DNA from: Phycisphaerales bacterium
GTDB taxonomy: Bacteria > Planctomycetota > Phycisphaerae > Phycisphaerales > JAGLTS01
Direction of reading: 5' to 3'
Length of the DNA stretch: 37,787 bases
Assembly: GCA_023135165.1 (NCBI GenBank)
Contig: JAGLTS010000040.1
Span: 1 to 37,787, forward strand
Position numbers and translations under genes: made by a program. Below, in pieces: positions 9,843 through 18,135 of this stretch. The notes beneath the pieces were generated by a model. The model was not told the origin of the DNA, made no database searches, and saw only the letters and a program-made list of their open reading frames with translations. Numbering within the stretch: position 1 is the stretch's first letter; each line of letters opens with the position of its first letter.

Positions 9843-11351
9843 ATGGCCAGGTTGCACGAATATCAGGGCAAAGAACTGTTGGCTGCGGTCGGAATCGAAA
9901 CCCCGCGAGGCGGTGTGGCGAGGTCGGCCGACGAGGCGCAAGCGATTGCGGCGACGATCGGGCTGCCCGTCGTTATGAAAATCCAGGCGTGGATGACTGG
10001 GCGCAAAAAGATCGGCGGCGTCGCGTTTGTCGAGACCGCGGACGGGGTCCGGGCTGAGGCGGACAAGCTCCTGACCATGACGGTCGGCAACTTCCCCGTG
10101 ACGGAGATCCTCGTCGAGGAGATGTTGCCGATTGACGAGGAGTTGTTCGTCTCGCTCAGCATCGACGACGCATCACGTCAGCCGGTGATGCTGCTCGCCC
10201 TTGAGGGTGGGTCGGGCATTGAAGACCGGGCGGCGTCCGTGCATCGGCTGTCGATCGACGTCAAGGCCGGGGTCGATTCGCAGCACATCCGTCTATTGCT
10301 GGCTGAGTCCAAGCTCGACGCTGCTTTCCATGACAAGATCGTCGCGGCGGTCGAGGGCGTCTGGACCATCGCCCGCAAGAACGAAGCCCGCTCCGTCGAG
10401 GTGAACCCGCTCGTCACGACGACGGATGGCCGGGTCATCGCTGCGGACTGCCGCATGACGATTGACGACTACGCGGTATTTCGCCATCCGGAGCTTGGCA
10501 TCGACATCGCGCGCGAGCTGGACCATCCCCCGACGGAGCTGGAGCGCATCGCGTACTCGATCGAGCAGGATGACCACCGCGGGACGTTCTACTTCGCGCA
10601 GCTCCCGGTGGACCCGGACAAGCCGAAGATCGGCTTCCACGGCGCGGGTGGCGGCGGGTCGATGATGTCGATGGACGCGATCAGCAACGCAGGCTTCGCT
10701 ATCGCCAACTTCACCGATACGAGCGGCAATCCGAGTGTCGCCAAGGTCTACCGTGCAGCCCGCATCATCCTCTCGCAGGATGGGCTTGTCGGATACTTCG
10801 GCTCGGGCAGCGGCGTCGCCAGCCAGGAGCAGTATCACTCCGCCTACGGCCTGGCCAAGGCGTTCATCGAGATGGATCTGGCCATCCCCGCGGTGATTCG
10901 TCTCGGCGGCAACAGCGAAGACCGTGCTGTCGAGATCCTGCAGGACTGCTGCGAGAACCTGCCTGCGACTGTCGAAGGCTATCGCAAGGATGACACGCCC
11001 TCCGCGATTGCTGAGCGATTCAAGCAGCTCGTGAACGAGGCAGGCGCCGCCGCACCCATCATGGCAAGAAGCGTTCCTGCGTTTGCGGTCAAGGGCGAGG
11101 CGTACAGCTTCCCGATCCTCGGCGGGCGCGTCTTCATCGACCATGAGCACTGCGATGCCCAGGCGACCGCGATGGTCACCAAGTTCGGCGGGGAACTTTT
11201 CAAGGAAGAGAACGGCAAGCCCGTCCTGGCGGTCAGCGAAGAGGATGTCGCCAAGAAGGACTCCGACTTGATCGCATGTGAGATGGAGTGTTATCGCGCG
11301 GGTAAGCCGGTCGTGTTCGTGGACCTTCTTATTCCGGGGCTTGACGATTGA
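9843..11351 (+). CDS. SucC-like ATP-grasp CoA-ligase subunit, probable citryl-CoA synthetase large subunit
   Basis: The product has 502 residues, against about 390 for succinyl-CoA synthetase beta. The start matches the family (MARLHEYQGKELL) and AAGGA precedes it. ATP-grasp features persist: K46, E187/N188-type VEVNPLV, and D202. The glycine loop GGRGK of SucC is TGRKK here. In the CoA-ligase domain the SucC motif NFLDVGGGATKE is NFTDTSGNPS. Its SGxPS resembles the YSGAPSEQ stretch of ATP-citrate lyase. The SucC succinate loop GGIVRC is also replaced (SGSGVASQEQ). With a SucD-like gene and a citryl-CoA lyase-like gene next, I infer ATP-dependent citryl-CoA formation, as by CcsAB of Hydrogenobacter. 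An extra domain occupies about residues 405-502 (DHEHCDAQATAMVTKFGG), of unknown role. Succinate or malate as substrate cannot be excluded. Confidence 0.72.
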   Translation: MARLHEYQGKELLAAVGIETPRGGVARSADEAQAIAATIGLPVVMKIQAWMTGRKKIGGVAFVETADGVRAEADKLLTMTVGNFPVTEILVEEMLPIDEELFVSLSIDDASRQPVMLLALEGGSGIEDRAASVHRLSIDVKAGVDSQHIRLLLAESKLDAAFHDKIVAAVEGVWTIARKNEARSVEVNPLVTTTDGRVIAADCRMTIDDYAVFRHPELGIDIARELDHPPTELERIAYSIEQDDHRGTFYFAQLPVDPDKPKIGFHGAGGGGSMMSMDAISNAGFAIANFTDTSGNPSVAKVYRAARIILSQDGLVGYFGSGSGVASQEQYHSAYGLAKAFIEMDLAIPAVIRLGGNSEDRAVEILQDCCENLPATVEGYRKDDTPSAIAERFKQLVNEAGAAAPIMARSVPAFAVKGEAYSFPILGGRVFIDHEHCDAQATAMVTKFGGELFKEENGKPVLAVSEEDVAKKDSDLIACEMECYRAGKPVVFVDLLIPGLDD

Positions 11352-11426
11352 TGCACGGGCGGTTGACCCCTTGTGACGACAACGAAAGCTCGGCTGCGGC
11401 GCACGCGCCCGGGCGGAGGACCAGTG

Positions 11427-12341
11427 ATGGCGATCATTATTGACGAGACGAAACGCGTGCTTGTGCAGGGCATCACCGGCCGGGAGGGCCAGGCCCGTAC
11501 GCGGCTCATGAAGGAGTTCGGGACCAACCTCATTGCCGGCTGCACGCCCAAGAAGGGCGGGCAGGAAGTGCACGGCGTACCCGTCTTCAACACCGTCAAG
11601 GAAGCAATGGAGGCGACCGGCGGCAAGCTGGACATCTCGACCGTCTTCGTACCCGCCCGGCTCGTCAAGTACGCTGCCATCGAGGCGATCGAAGCGGGCG
11701 TCAAGCTGCTCGTCCTCGTCCCCGACCGCGTTCCCGTCTGGGACGCCATGGAAATTGCAGCGGCTGCCAAGGCGAACGATGCGTCATTCGTCGGACCGAA
11801 CACGCTCGGCATCCTCAGCCCCGGCAAGGGCGTGCTCGGCATGATCGGCGGACGCGCCGCATCCGCACAGCAGTGGTTCAAGCAAGGTTCGGTCGGCATC
11901 GTCTCACGATCCGGCGGCATGACCTCATCCTGCGGCTACTACATCGGACAACAAGGCATCGGCCTGTCAACGCTCGTCCACGTCGGCGGCGACACCGTGC
12001 TCGGTATGCGAATCCCCGATGTCGCGCTGCTCTTTGAGCAAGACCCGCAAACCAAGGTCATCGTCGTCTTCGGTGAGATCGGCGGCAGCCAGGAAGAGCA
12101 ACTCGCTGAGTTGATGCAGCAGGGCAAGGTGACCAAGCCCATCGTCGCCTACATCGGTGGAGCGGCGGCGAAGGAAGGCACTCGCTTCAGCCACGCCGGT
12201 GCGATCATCGAAGGCGGGCGCGGCACCCATGCCGGCAAGGTCGAAGCGCTCACCAAGGCGGGCGCAACCGTCGTCAAGGGGTTCGGCGAACTGCCCGAAG
12301 CGACTCGCAAGATCCTCGACAAGATCGGAGTAGCGGCATGA
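11427..12341 (+). CDS. SucD-like CoA-binding subunit, probable citryl-CoA synthetase small subunit
   Basis: The product has 304 residues from the ATG at 11427, which has GGAGGA seven bases upstream. A GTG 18 codons earlier lacks support. It contains an N-terminal Rossmann CoA-binding domain (VLVQGITGREGQ), the SVGIVSRSGGM loop, VVFGEIGG, and the phosphohistidine H256 in FSHAGAI. The histidine carries phosphate between ATP and the carboxylate, so the ligase chemistry should be intact. The gene lies 75 bases after the large-subunit gene and overlaps the next start by ATGA, implying translational coupling to the lyase-like gene. The paralogous alternatives are succinyl-CoA synthetase alpha and malate-CoA ligase alpha. 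The lyase partner favours citrate. Confidence 0.75.
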   Translation: MAIIIDETKRVLVQGITGREGQARTRLMKEFGTNLIAGCTPKKGGQEVHGVPVFNTVKEAMEATGGKLDISTVFVPARLVKYAAIEAIEAGVKLLVLVPDRVPVWDAMEIAAAAKANDASFVGPNTLGILSPGKGVLGMIGGRAASAQQWFKQGSVGIVSRSGGMTSSCGYYIGQQGIGLSTLVHVGGDTVLGMRIPDVALLFEQDPQTKVIVVFGEIGGSQEEQLAELMQQGKVTKPIVAYIGGAAAKEGTRFSHAGAIIEGGRGTHAGKVEALTKAGATVVKGFGELPEATRKILDKIGVAA

Positions 12342-13132
12342 GCGGTCAATCAAGCAATCCCAATGCGTGGACAACAGCGATCACGAACATCGCGCCCAAC
12401 CAGGTCGCCGTGCGAGGCTACGACATCGCCGATCTCATGGGGCGCATCAGCTTCGGCGAGGCGGTCTATCTGATCCTGCGAGGCGAACTGCCCGAGGCGA
12501 AGGTCGGCAAGGTGATGGACACGATCCTCGTCGCAAGCATCGACCACGGTGCGACGCCGCCATCCGCACTCGCCGCGCGAACCGTCGCATCCACCGGGGC
12601 CACGCTCTCGGCATCCGTCGCAGCAGGGATCATGAGCATCAATCAGCACCACGGCGGCGCGATTGAGAACTGCGCCAAGGCACTCGCGACGATCATCGAA
12701 CGCTCCAAACAGGAAGGCGTCTCGCTTGACGAAGCTGCAGCGGAAGTCCTCGCCGACATGAAGGCGGTGGGCAAGCGTATGGCTGGGTTCGGCCACCGCA
12801 TCCACAAGAACGACCCACGCACCGTCCAACTCTTCAAAGCCGTCAACGAGGCGGGGGTCGGCGGCGAGCATATTGAGGCCGCACGTGCCGTCGAGCGATG
12901 CTTCCAGGCCAAGGGCAAGCCGCTCCCCATCAACGTCGATGGCGCGATTGGCGCCGTCCTCGCCGATTTGGGGTTCGATCCGATCGTGATGAACGGCATT
13001 TTTATGATCGCGCGCGTGCCTGGCCTCGTCGCACACGTCACCGAAGAAAAGCAGCGTATGCGCCCCATGCGCAAGATCGACCCCGTCGATCACACCTACG
13101 ACGGACCGGAACTGAGAGAACTCTCGCGCTAA
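12338..13132 (+). CDS. Citryl-CoA lyase-like protein (citrate synthase superfamily)
   Basis: The product has 264 residues, much shorter than citrate synthase (about 430) and equal to the lyase module at the C-terminus of ATP-citrate lyase. Alignment by eye to human ACLY is close. SIDHGATPPSALAAR matches TADHGPAVSGAHNT. FGHRIHKNDPR matches the GIGHRVKSINNPDMR stretch. NVDGAIGAVLADLG matches NVDGLIG. NGIFMIARVPGLVAH matches NGIFVLGRSMGFIGH. The catalytic H70, H153 and D201 are therefore present. The expected reaction is citryl-CoA to acetyl-CoA and oxaloacetate. The start overlaps the preceding stop in ATGA. Together the three proteins cover all modules of ATP-citrate lyase. A different acyl substrate is possible. 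Confidence 0.8.
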   Translation: MSGQSSNPNAWTTAITNIAPNQVAVRGYDIADLMGRISFGEAVYLILRGELPEAKVGKVMDTILVASIDHGATPPSALAARTVASTGATLSASVAAGIMSINQHHGGAIENCAKALATIIERSKQEGVSLDEAAAEVLADMKAVGKRMAGFGHRIHKNDPRTVQLFKAVNEAGVGGEHIEAARAVERCFQAKGKPLPINVDGAIGAVLADLGFDPIVMNGIFMIARVPGLVAHVTEEKQRMRPMRKIDPVDHTYDGPELRELSR

Positions 13133-13153
13133 CACAGGGTGTGTCAGCCGATC

Positions 13154-13699
13154 ATGGCGCAGCTTCCGACGATCCAGACCGACCGATTGACGCTTCGCCC
13201 GTTCACGTTGGATGACGCGCCTGTTGTGCGCCTGCGCGCGGGTCGGACTGAGATCGCTGCGACGACGCTCAACATCCCGCATCCATACGAAGAAGGTATG
13301 GCGGAGCAGTGGATCGGTACGCATCAACAAGCGTTCGACGATGGGCGGGGGCTGACGCTCGCGATCACGATTCGTGAGACAGGAACGCTTGTCGGGGCCG
13401 TCGGGCTGGGCGTCAGCAAACCGCATGACCGGGCGGAGCTTGGCTACTGGATCGCCGTCGAGCAATGGGGCAACGGATATGCTACCGAGGCATCGCTCTC
13501 GCTCGTGCGTTATGGTTTCGAGACGATGAAGATGAATCGCATTGACGCCCACCATTTCACAGTCAACCCCGCATCCGGGCGCGTGATGCAGAAAACGGGC
13601 ATGACGTGCGAGGGTACCCTTCGTCAGTACGTCCGTAAGGGCGACACGTACCACGACATCGCCATGTACGCCGCGTTGCGGTGTGATTTCACGAGTTGA
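13154..13699 (+). CDS. GNAT family N-acetyltransferase, RimJ/RimL type
   Basis: The product has 181 residues from the ATG at 13154; an in-frame GTG at 13139 is possible. The opening LPTIQTDRLTLRPFTLDDA, AELGYWIAVEQWGNGYATEA (acetyl-CoA loop Q/RxxGxA-like) and NPASGRVMQKTGMTCEGTLRQYVRKG are typical of RimJ/RimL acetyltransferases. These act on ribosomal protein N-termini or small amines. It follows the lyase-like gene by 21 bases, probably in the same transcript. That position does not indicate its substrate. Confidence 0.85.
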   Translation: MAQLPTIQTDRLTLRPFTLDDAPVVRLRAGRTEIAATTLNIPHPYEEGMAEQWIGTHQQAFDDGRGLTLAITIRETGTLVGAVGLGVSKPHDRAELGYWIAVEQWGNGYATEASLSLVRYGFETMKMNRIDAHHFTVNPASGRVMQKTGMTCEGTLRQYVRKGDTYHDIAMYAALRCDFTS

Positions 13700-13727
13700 T
13701 ACAGGTTCCAGAACCACCGAGGACGTC

Positions 13728-14312
13728 ATGACCTACACCACGGATCAGATCGCCGAGCTGTTTCCCGACATTCGCAAGATCACTGACGCCGAGTTGCGCG
13801 ACAAGGTCGCTGCTGTATGGGATGAGGCGATCACAACAGGTTGCGGCGGAAAGGGGTGGACGTTCGACGAACTGCGTGCTGTGAAGTTCACGCTGCTGGC
13901 AGGCGACATTGACCTTCGCTACATCGAGCATCTGAACTCGTGTGTGAAACAGTGCATCGCCATCGCAGATGTGCTCGAATCAGTCTTCGGCGATCGCATC
14001 CCGATCAATCGTGATGTACTGATTGCCGGCTCACTGCTCGCCGACGTCGGCAAGCCGCTCGAATATGACAAGGATACACAGGGCAACGTCATCAAGGGCC
14101 ACTACGGCGACATGCTTCGCCATCCATTCAGCGGCGTCGGCATGTGTTACAAGCACGGCCTGCCTGCGGAAGTGATGCACATCATCGCCACGCACAGCCA
14201 CGAGGGGGACAAAGTGCAGCGCACGATCGAGTCGATCATCTTCCATCACGCCGATTTCGTCGATTTCGACATCGCCAAGTACCTCGGCAAACTCGCTGCG
14301 AAAGGCTCATAG
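13728..14312 (+). CDS. HD-domain phosphohydrolase-like protein with altered HD motif
   Basis: The product has 194 residues from the ATG at 13728 (GAGG upstream); an earlier in-frame start overlaps the acetyltransferase gene. The HD layout is visible: H68 in YIEHLNSC, then LLADVGKPLEYD at about 103-113, H132 in LRHPFSG and H156 in IATHSHEGD. The usual His-Asp pair is Ala105-Asp106, so one metal ligand of the canonical HD site is missing while other histidines remain. It may be a one-metal hydrolase, a non-catalytic sensor, or a family with shifted ligands. It closes the citrate-cleavage operon, 28 bases after the acetyltransferase gene. Substrate unknown. Confidence 0.72.
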   Translation: MTYTTDQIAELFPDIRKITDAELRDKVAAVWDEAITTGCGGKGWTFDELRAVKFTLLAGDIDLRYIEHLNSCVKQCIAIADVLESVFGDRIPINRDVLIAGSLLADVGKPLEYDKDTQGNVIKGHYGDMLRHPFSGVGMCYKHGLPAEVMHIIATHSHEGDKVQRTIESIIFHHADFVDFDIAKYLGKLAAKGS

Positions 14313-14438
14313 TCGGAGGACGTCGCCGCCCGCCTGCTCGCTGACGTGCGTTGAACCGCCGCCGCGCAGATGCCACCCTGCGCGTTCATCTTTCGCGGCC
14401 TCGCCTGGCAAGGTGAGCTTCTCGCCATCTCCGAGCAT
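14307..14438 (-). CDS. Possible small protein, 43 residues
   Basis: An open frame beginning MLGDGEKLTLPGEAAKDER and ending GGDVLRL runs through the gap between the HD gene and the surface-protein gene. It overlaps the HD stop by six bases, tail to tail. Its composition is less arginine/serine-rich than the shadow frames nearby. It has no ribosome-binding site and no family I recognise. It may be chance. Confidence 0.2.
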   Translation of the reverse strand: MLGDGEKLTLPGEAAKDERAGWHLRGGGSTHVSEQAGGDVLRL

Positions 14439-14488
14439 TGACGGCGGTATCGGGAAGCCAGCTCGGCTTGCAGTGCCAGCTGCGCTGC

Positions 14489-15772
14489 TCAATCACATGT
14501 CGTGCCGTAGTGCGCAAGCAGGATGCCGAGGTCGTTTTCGTCGGTGTCGCCGTCACTGTCGACGTCCCCACCGTCGTCGATCTCGTAGCATGCGAGCAGA
14601 ATGCCGAGATCATTCTGATCGATGTCGCTGTCGTCATCGAGATCGCCGGGGCAGACCGATGGGCACTGGTTCAGGAGAATCGAGACGCTGTCGGAGTCGC
14701 TGCACGCCACAGCCAAGTCGCGGTCACCGTCGCCGTCCAGATCCTCGATTGCCACCGAGACTGGGAACATACCCACACACCAGGTCGTGGGTTGCGCAAA
14801 GGTCGCATCACCCTCGTTCAGGAGGATCGAGATACCGCCATCTTGCTCGGCCACGGCCAGATCGCGGTCGCCGTCACCGTCCAGGTCTTCGATCGCAAGC
14901 GAGAACGCCCCGCTGCCTGGGCCGAATGTGACAGGGGCGGCGAACGTCCCGTCGCCTCGGTTCAGGAAGACCAAGACGCTGCTGCCACCAAACTGACGCG
15001 CCACGGCCAGGTCCGCATCGCCATCGCCATCTAGATCGGCGATCGCCACCGAGAGTGGGTTGAGGGGCGCTTCGTACGTCAAGTGCTCTGGGAAGTTCGC
15101 GCAACCTCCGTTCAGGAGGACCGAGACGGTGTCACAACACGACCATGAGTTCGTTGTGGCCAGGTCGCAGGCACCGTCGCCGTCTATATCTCCCATTGCT
15201 ATCGACCACGGGCAATCGCCGCCGCCTCCCCATGTCACATGCGGCGTGAACGTTCCGTTGCCGTGGTTCAGGAGGATCGAGACGGTGTTGCTGTAGTAGT
15301 TCGCCACAGCCAAGTCGGTATCGGCGTCACCATCCAGATCCCCGATGACCACTGAGGATGGGCAGACACCGACATCGAGCGTCACCTGCGCCTCGAATGT
15401 GCCATCACCCCGATTCAGTAGGATGGAAACGTGGCTACTGTGGAAGTTGGCCACGGCTAAATCGACGTCGTCATCGTCGTCTAGATCCTCGGCAGCTACC
15501 GAGAGCGGCTCATTACCCACATCGTATGTCACGTGGATCGTGAACGTTCCATCGCCGCGATTCAGGAGGATCGAGACGGTGTTGCTATGACGGTTCGTTA
15601 CAGCCAAGTCACGGTTGCCGTCACCGTTCAGGTCGTCAATCGCCACAGAGGACGGGCAATCGCCCGTGCCGTACGTCACGTGCGTCGCAAATGTTCCGCA
15701 GCCACTACTACCATCTGCGACCGTGGCAGCGCAACTGAGCATCAGTGCCATTGCTGTCGTTCTTGCCCGCAT
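14489..15772 (-). CDS. Secreted VCBS/FG-GAP repeat protein with dockerin-like C-terminus
   Basis: The product has 427 residues with an N-terminal signal peptide (about residues 1-20) and a near-perfect Shine-Dalgarno (GGAGGTGA) before the ATG at 15772. About seven repeats follow, each of the form PxSVAIxDLDGDGDxDLAVAxxxSNTVSILLNxGDGTF. These are Ca-binding VCBS/FG-GAP blades that should form a beta-propeller. The last 55 residues are CPGDLDDDSDIDQNDLGILLACY followed by a second DxDxDxDENDLGILLAHYG loop. This pair of EF-hand-like loops resembles dockerin type I and recurs on the Asp-box protein at 26070-27809. The role is probably extracellular or on the cell surface; ligand unknown. It is transcribed alone. 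Confidence 0.85.
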   Translation of the reverse strand: MRARTTAMALMLSCAATVADGSSGCGTFATHVTYGTGDCPSSVAIDDLNGDGNRDLAVTNRHSNTVSILLNRGDGTFTIHVTYDVGNEPLSVAAEDLDDDDDVDLAVANFHSSHVSILLNRGDGTFEAQVTLDVGVCPSSVVIGDLDGDADTDLAVANYYSNTVSILLNHGNGTFTPHVTWGGGGDCPWSIAMGDIDGDGACDLATTNSWSCCDTVSVLLNGGCANFPEHLTYEAPLNPLSVAIADLDGDGDADLAVARQFGGSSVLVFLNRGDGTFAAPVTFGPGSGAFSLAIEDLDGDGDRDLAVAEQDGGISILLNEGDATFAQPTTWCVGMFPVSVAIEDLDGDGDRDLAVACSDSDSVSILLNQCPSVCPGDLDDDSDIDQNDLGILLACYEIDDGGDVDSDGDTDENDLGILLAHYGTTCD

Positions 15773-16201
15773 TTGTCACCTCCAGTGAGCATGTGGGTTG
15801 TGAGGACACGGGGAACTCGGATCTTGCAGCAGGCGAAGTGTCATGCTCGCCGGGTACATTCCCGCCCTAACAGCCGACAAAGTCATGACCCAAACCGATG
15901 TTCCCTATCTTCGTCGAGGTCGGTTCACCATCGTCGTCATCCACACCGTTGACCACTCTCATGTGCTTACCGTATCGGCGCGGCAGCAACGGTCTGCTGG
16001 GCTGTACATCCGTCGTAACATACGTAGCTGGCATCGAGGTGGTTGCACTCCGTCGATTCCATTCCCTGTCTCGTGTGGCTCGTTCCTCCACTGTTCATAA
16101 CTTTGGCCTTGCAGGACCACCGCCGGGTATCTTGCGTGGGCGCATTCATCACGATGAAGAGCAGCTCACTCGGTGGAAGGTGCAACGCGTCGCGGCGGCC
16201 G
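15773..16201. other. Intergenic region upstream of the VCBS protein
   Basis: These 429 bases hold no gene I can support. Open frames on either strand are short and match nothing. GC is locally lower than in the flanking genes (for example 16080-16110), which fits a promoter region for the minus-strand surface protein. I could not fix a -35/-10 pair. Confidence 0.4.
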
Positions 16202-17008
16202 TCAGCCGAGGATGCCGGCCATGCGGAGGGAGGCGGCGATGAGGAGCAGCACGAGAACGGCGCGGACGTAGACGAGCGGTAACGTGTGCGTGAGATGAGC
16301 GCCGATCCGGGCGCCGATGATCGCCGTGGGAATGAGAATCGCAGCGATGAGAAGCGCTCTCGCTGCGGTGGCGTCGCCCGCCGCGTCGTGGACGGCGTGC
16401 AGGTTGTAGAGTTTCAGCGCGGCACCAACCGGCGCGGTCATGCACATCACAGCCGCGGTCGAACCGATGCACTGGCGCAAGGGGAGGCGAAGGATGACCT
16501 GCATGAGCGGGACGGTGATGATGCCGCCGCCGATGCCGAGCAGGCCGGCCGATCCACCCATGATGATGGCGAGTGGGATGAGTCGGCCCATGCCGATGCG
16601 CTCGGTCTGCGGCGGGTGATTGGCAGCGTCCGCCTTGCGGAGAAGTTTCCATGCATTGATGAGTGCGACGTAGATCAGGAACGCGGCGAAGACTCGACGG
16701 AGGATGTCACCGGAGAACTGATCGCTGAGCAGGACGCCTGCGAGGATGGCGAGAAGCGCAACCGGGAGCATGGGAATGACGACATCGCGTCGAACCACAC
16801 CGGCCTTGTTGTGTCGCATCGTCGCCGAGAGAGCGACGGCACAGTTCACCACCATCGCCGCAGCTTGGTAGAGGTGCTGGTTGTTGCCGAGGATCACGGT
16901 GAGGCCCGGGATCATGATGATCGACCCGCCGATGCCAAGCAGGCCGCCGAGCGTGCCGGCGACAAGGCCGATGGCGAGGATGATGATGATTTCGGTGGGT
17001 GTGATCAC
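16202..17008 (-). CDS. TauE/SafE family membrane permease
   Basis: The product has 268 residues and about seven to eight membrane segments in two related halves, each opening with the family signature: LVAGTLGGLLGIGGSIIMIPGL at the start and SAGLLGIGGGIITVPLM in the middle. This family exports sulfite, sulfoacetate or related organosulfur anions; the substrate here cannot be read. The ATG at 17008 directly precedes the first membrane segment. It is divergent from the PfkB kinase gene by 116 bases. No sulfur-metabolism gene adjoins it. Confidence 0.9.
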   Translation of the reverse strand: MITPTEIIIILAIGLVAGTLGGLLGIGGSIIMIPGLTVILGNNQHLYQAAAMVVNCAVALSATMRHNKAGVVRRDVVIPMLPVALLAILAGVLLSDQFSGDILRRVFAAFLIYVALINAWKLLRKADAANHPPQTERIGMGRLIPLAIIMGGSAGLLGIGGGIITVPLMQVILRLPLRQCIGSTAAVMCMTAPVGAALKLYNLHAVHDAAGDATAARALLIAAILIPTAIIGARIGAHLTHTLPLVYVRAVLVLLLIAASLRMAGILG

Positions 17009-17124
17009 GAGGGACGGTCTTGCCCGAGGCGTGCGGTGTGATGTGGGGTGGTTGAGGAGGTGGTCGTGTGGGTCGTCGTGGGACGGTTGGGGATCATGGT
17101 GGTTACACTTGTGTTGTGTCTGTG

Positions 17125-18090
17125 ATGCCGAGCATTGTAACGGTGACGCTCAACCCTGCTGTCGATCGTGTCATCGAGGCGGCGGGCTTTCGCACCGGCG
17201 GCACGGTGAAAGGGAAGCTCCTCGGGATTCAGCCGGCGGGCAAGGCGCTCAACGTGTCGCGTGTGCTGGCATCGCTTGGGGCTCGTTCCATTGCAACGGG
17301 GTTTGTCGGTGCTGATGAAGAAGCGATGTTCGAGAAGGACGTTCGAGAGGCGGGGTCGGGGCGCGTCGTGATGCAGTTCCTGGCCGTTGGCGCGCGAACA
17401 CGTGAGAACATCACGATCATCGACACTGAGAATGAGACAGAGACGCACATCCGCAGCACGGGGTTTGTCGTTCATCCGGAGGATCTGACGCGGATTCGCA
17501 GCAAGGTCTCGCTACTTGCCCGGCGTGGCGTGACGATGGTGTTTTCAGGTTCGTTGCCTGCCGGTCTTTCGGCTGACGAGTTCAGTGAGCTTGTGGCGCT
17601 GAGCGTGCGTTACGGCGCGCGTGTGGTTGTTGATGCGGAAGGTGCTGCGCTCGAGGCTGCGATCACGCGAAAACTGTGGGTGATTCACATGAATCGAGAT
17701 GAACTGGGGACGCTTGTCGGCGAGGAGGTCACGGATCGGCATGCAGCCGTGCGTGCGGCGAAGGCGCTGCGTGAACGGGCCGGCGCCGTCGAGTGGGTCG
17801 CCGTGACGCTTGGCGCGGAGGGCGCGGTGCTCGTCGGGCCGACGTTATGTCTGACCGGGCGGGTGGATATGCATCCAACTCGCGTGGTGAACACAGTGGG
17901 GAGCGGCGACAGCTTTCTGGCGGGGCTGCTGGAGAGTGCTGTTCGTGTGGGGGATTGGCGCGTCGCGCTGCGTGGTGCGCTTGCCGCAGCGTCGGCGAAC
18001 GTCGTGTCGAAAATGACAGCCCGGGTTCGACCTGAGGACGTCCATGAGTTCCGCGAGGCGGCTGTGGTCGAGGTATGCGGCGGGGAGTGA
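17125..18090 (+). CDS. PfkB family sugar kinase, 1-phosphofructokinase/LacC-like
   Basis: The product has 322 residues from the ATG at 17125. The N-terminus VTVTLNPAVDRVIEA and GKALNVSRVLASLG are typical of the FruK/LacC/PfkB branch acting on phosphorylated hexoses. RTRENITIID corresponds to the substrate-site strand, HMNRDEL to the conserved Asn-Arg, and GSGDSFLAGLL at about 259-269 holds the anion hole and catalytic base D262. It likely phosphorylates fructose-1-phosphate, fructose-6-phosphate or tagatose-6-phosphate. No PTS or sugar transporter adjoins it, so the substrate is left open. A perfect hairpin lies past its stop. Confidence 0.85.
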   Translation: MPSIVTVTLNPAVDRVIEAAGFRTGGTVKGKLLGIQPAGKALNVSRVLASLGARSIATGFVGADEEAMFEKDVREAGSGRVVMQFLAVGARTRENITIIDTENETETHIRSTGFVVHPEDLTRIRSKVSLLARRGVTMVFSGSLPAGLSADEFSELVALSVRYGARVVVDAEGAALEAAITRKLWVIHMNRDELGTLVGEEVTDRHAAVRAAKALRERAGAVEWVAVTLGAEGAVLVGPTLCLTGRVDMHPTRVVNTVGSGDSFLAGLLESAVRVGDWRVALRGALAAASANVVSKMTARVRPEDVHEFREAAVVEVCGGE

Positions 18091-18116
18091 CGAGGGCAGG
18101 CAGGCGGGGTCGATCT

Positions 18117-18133
18117 GGGCTGCGTGGCAGCCC
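18117..18133. terminator. Perfect hairpin between convergent kinase and aminotransferase genes
   Basis: GGGCTGC at 18117-18123 pairs with GCAGCCC at 18127-18133 around a GTG loop. It sits between two convergent stops, where a shared bidirectional terminator is expected. It lacks a T-tract. Confidence 0.5.
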
Positions 18134-18135
18134 GG

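Noticed and set aside
9843..12341. Plain succinyl-CoA synthetase sucCD
   Set aside because: The substrate loops differ from SucC, the large subunit is about 110 residues longer, and the genes are coupled to a citryl-CoA lyase-like gene. It is kept as the main alternative.
12350..13729. Long antisense open frame (459 codons) across the citryl-CoA lyase-like and GNAT genes
   Set aside because: It lies opposite two well-supported proteins and has no recognisable motif.
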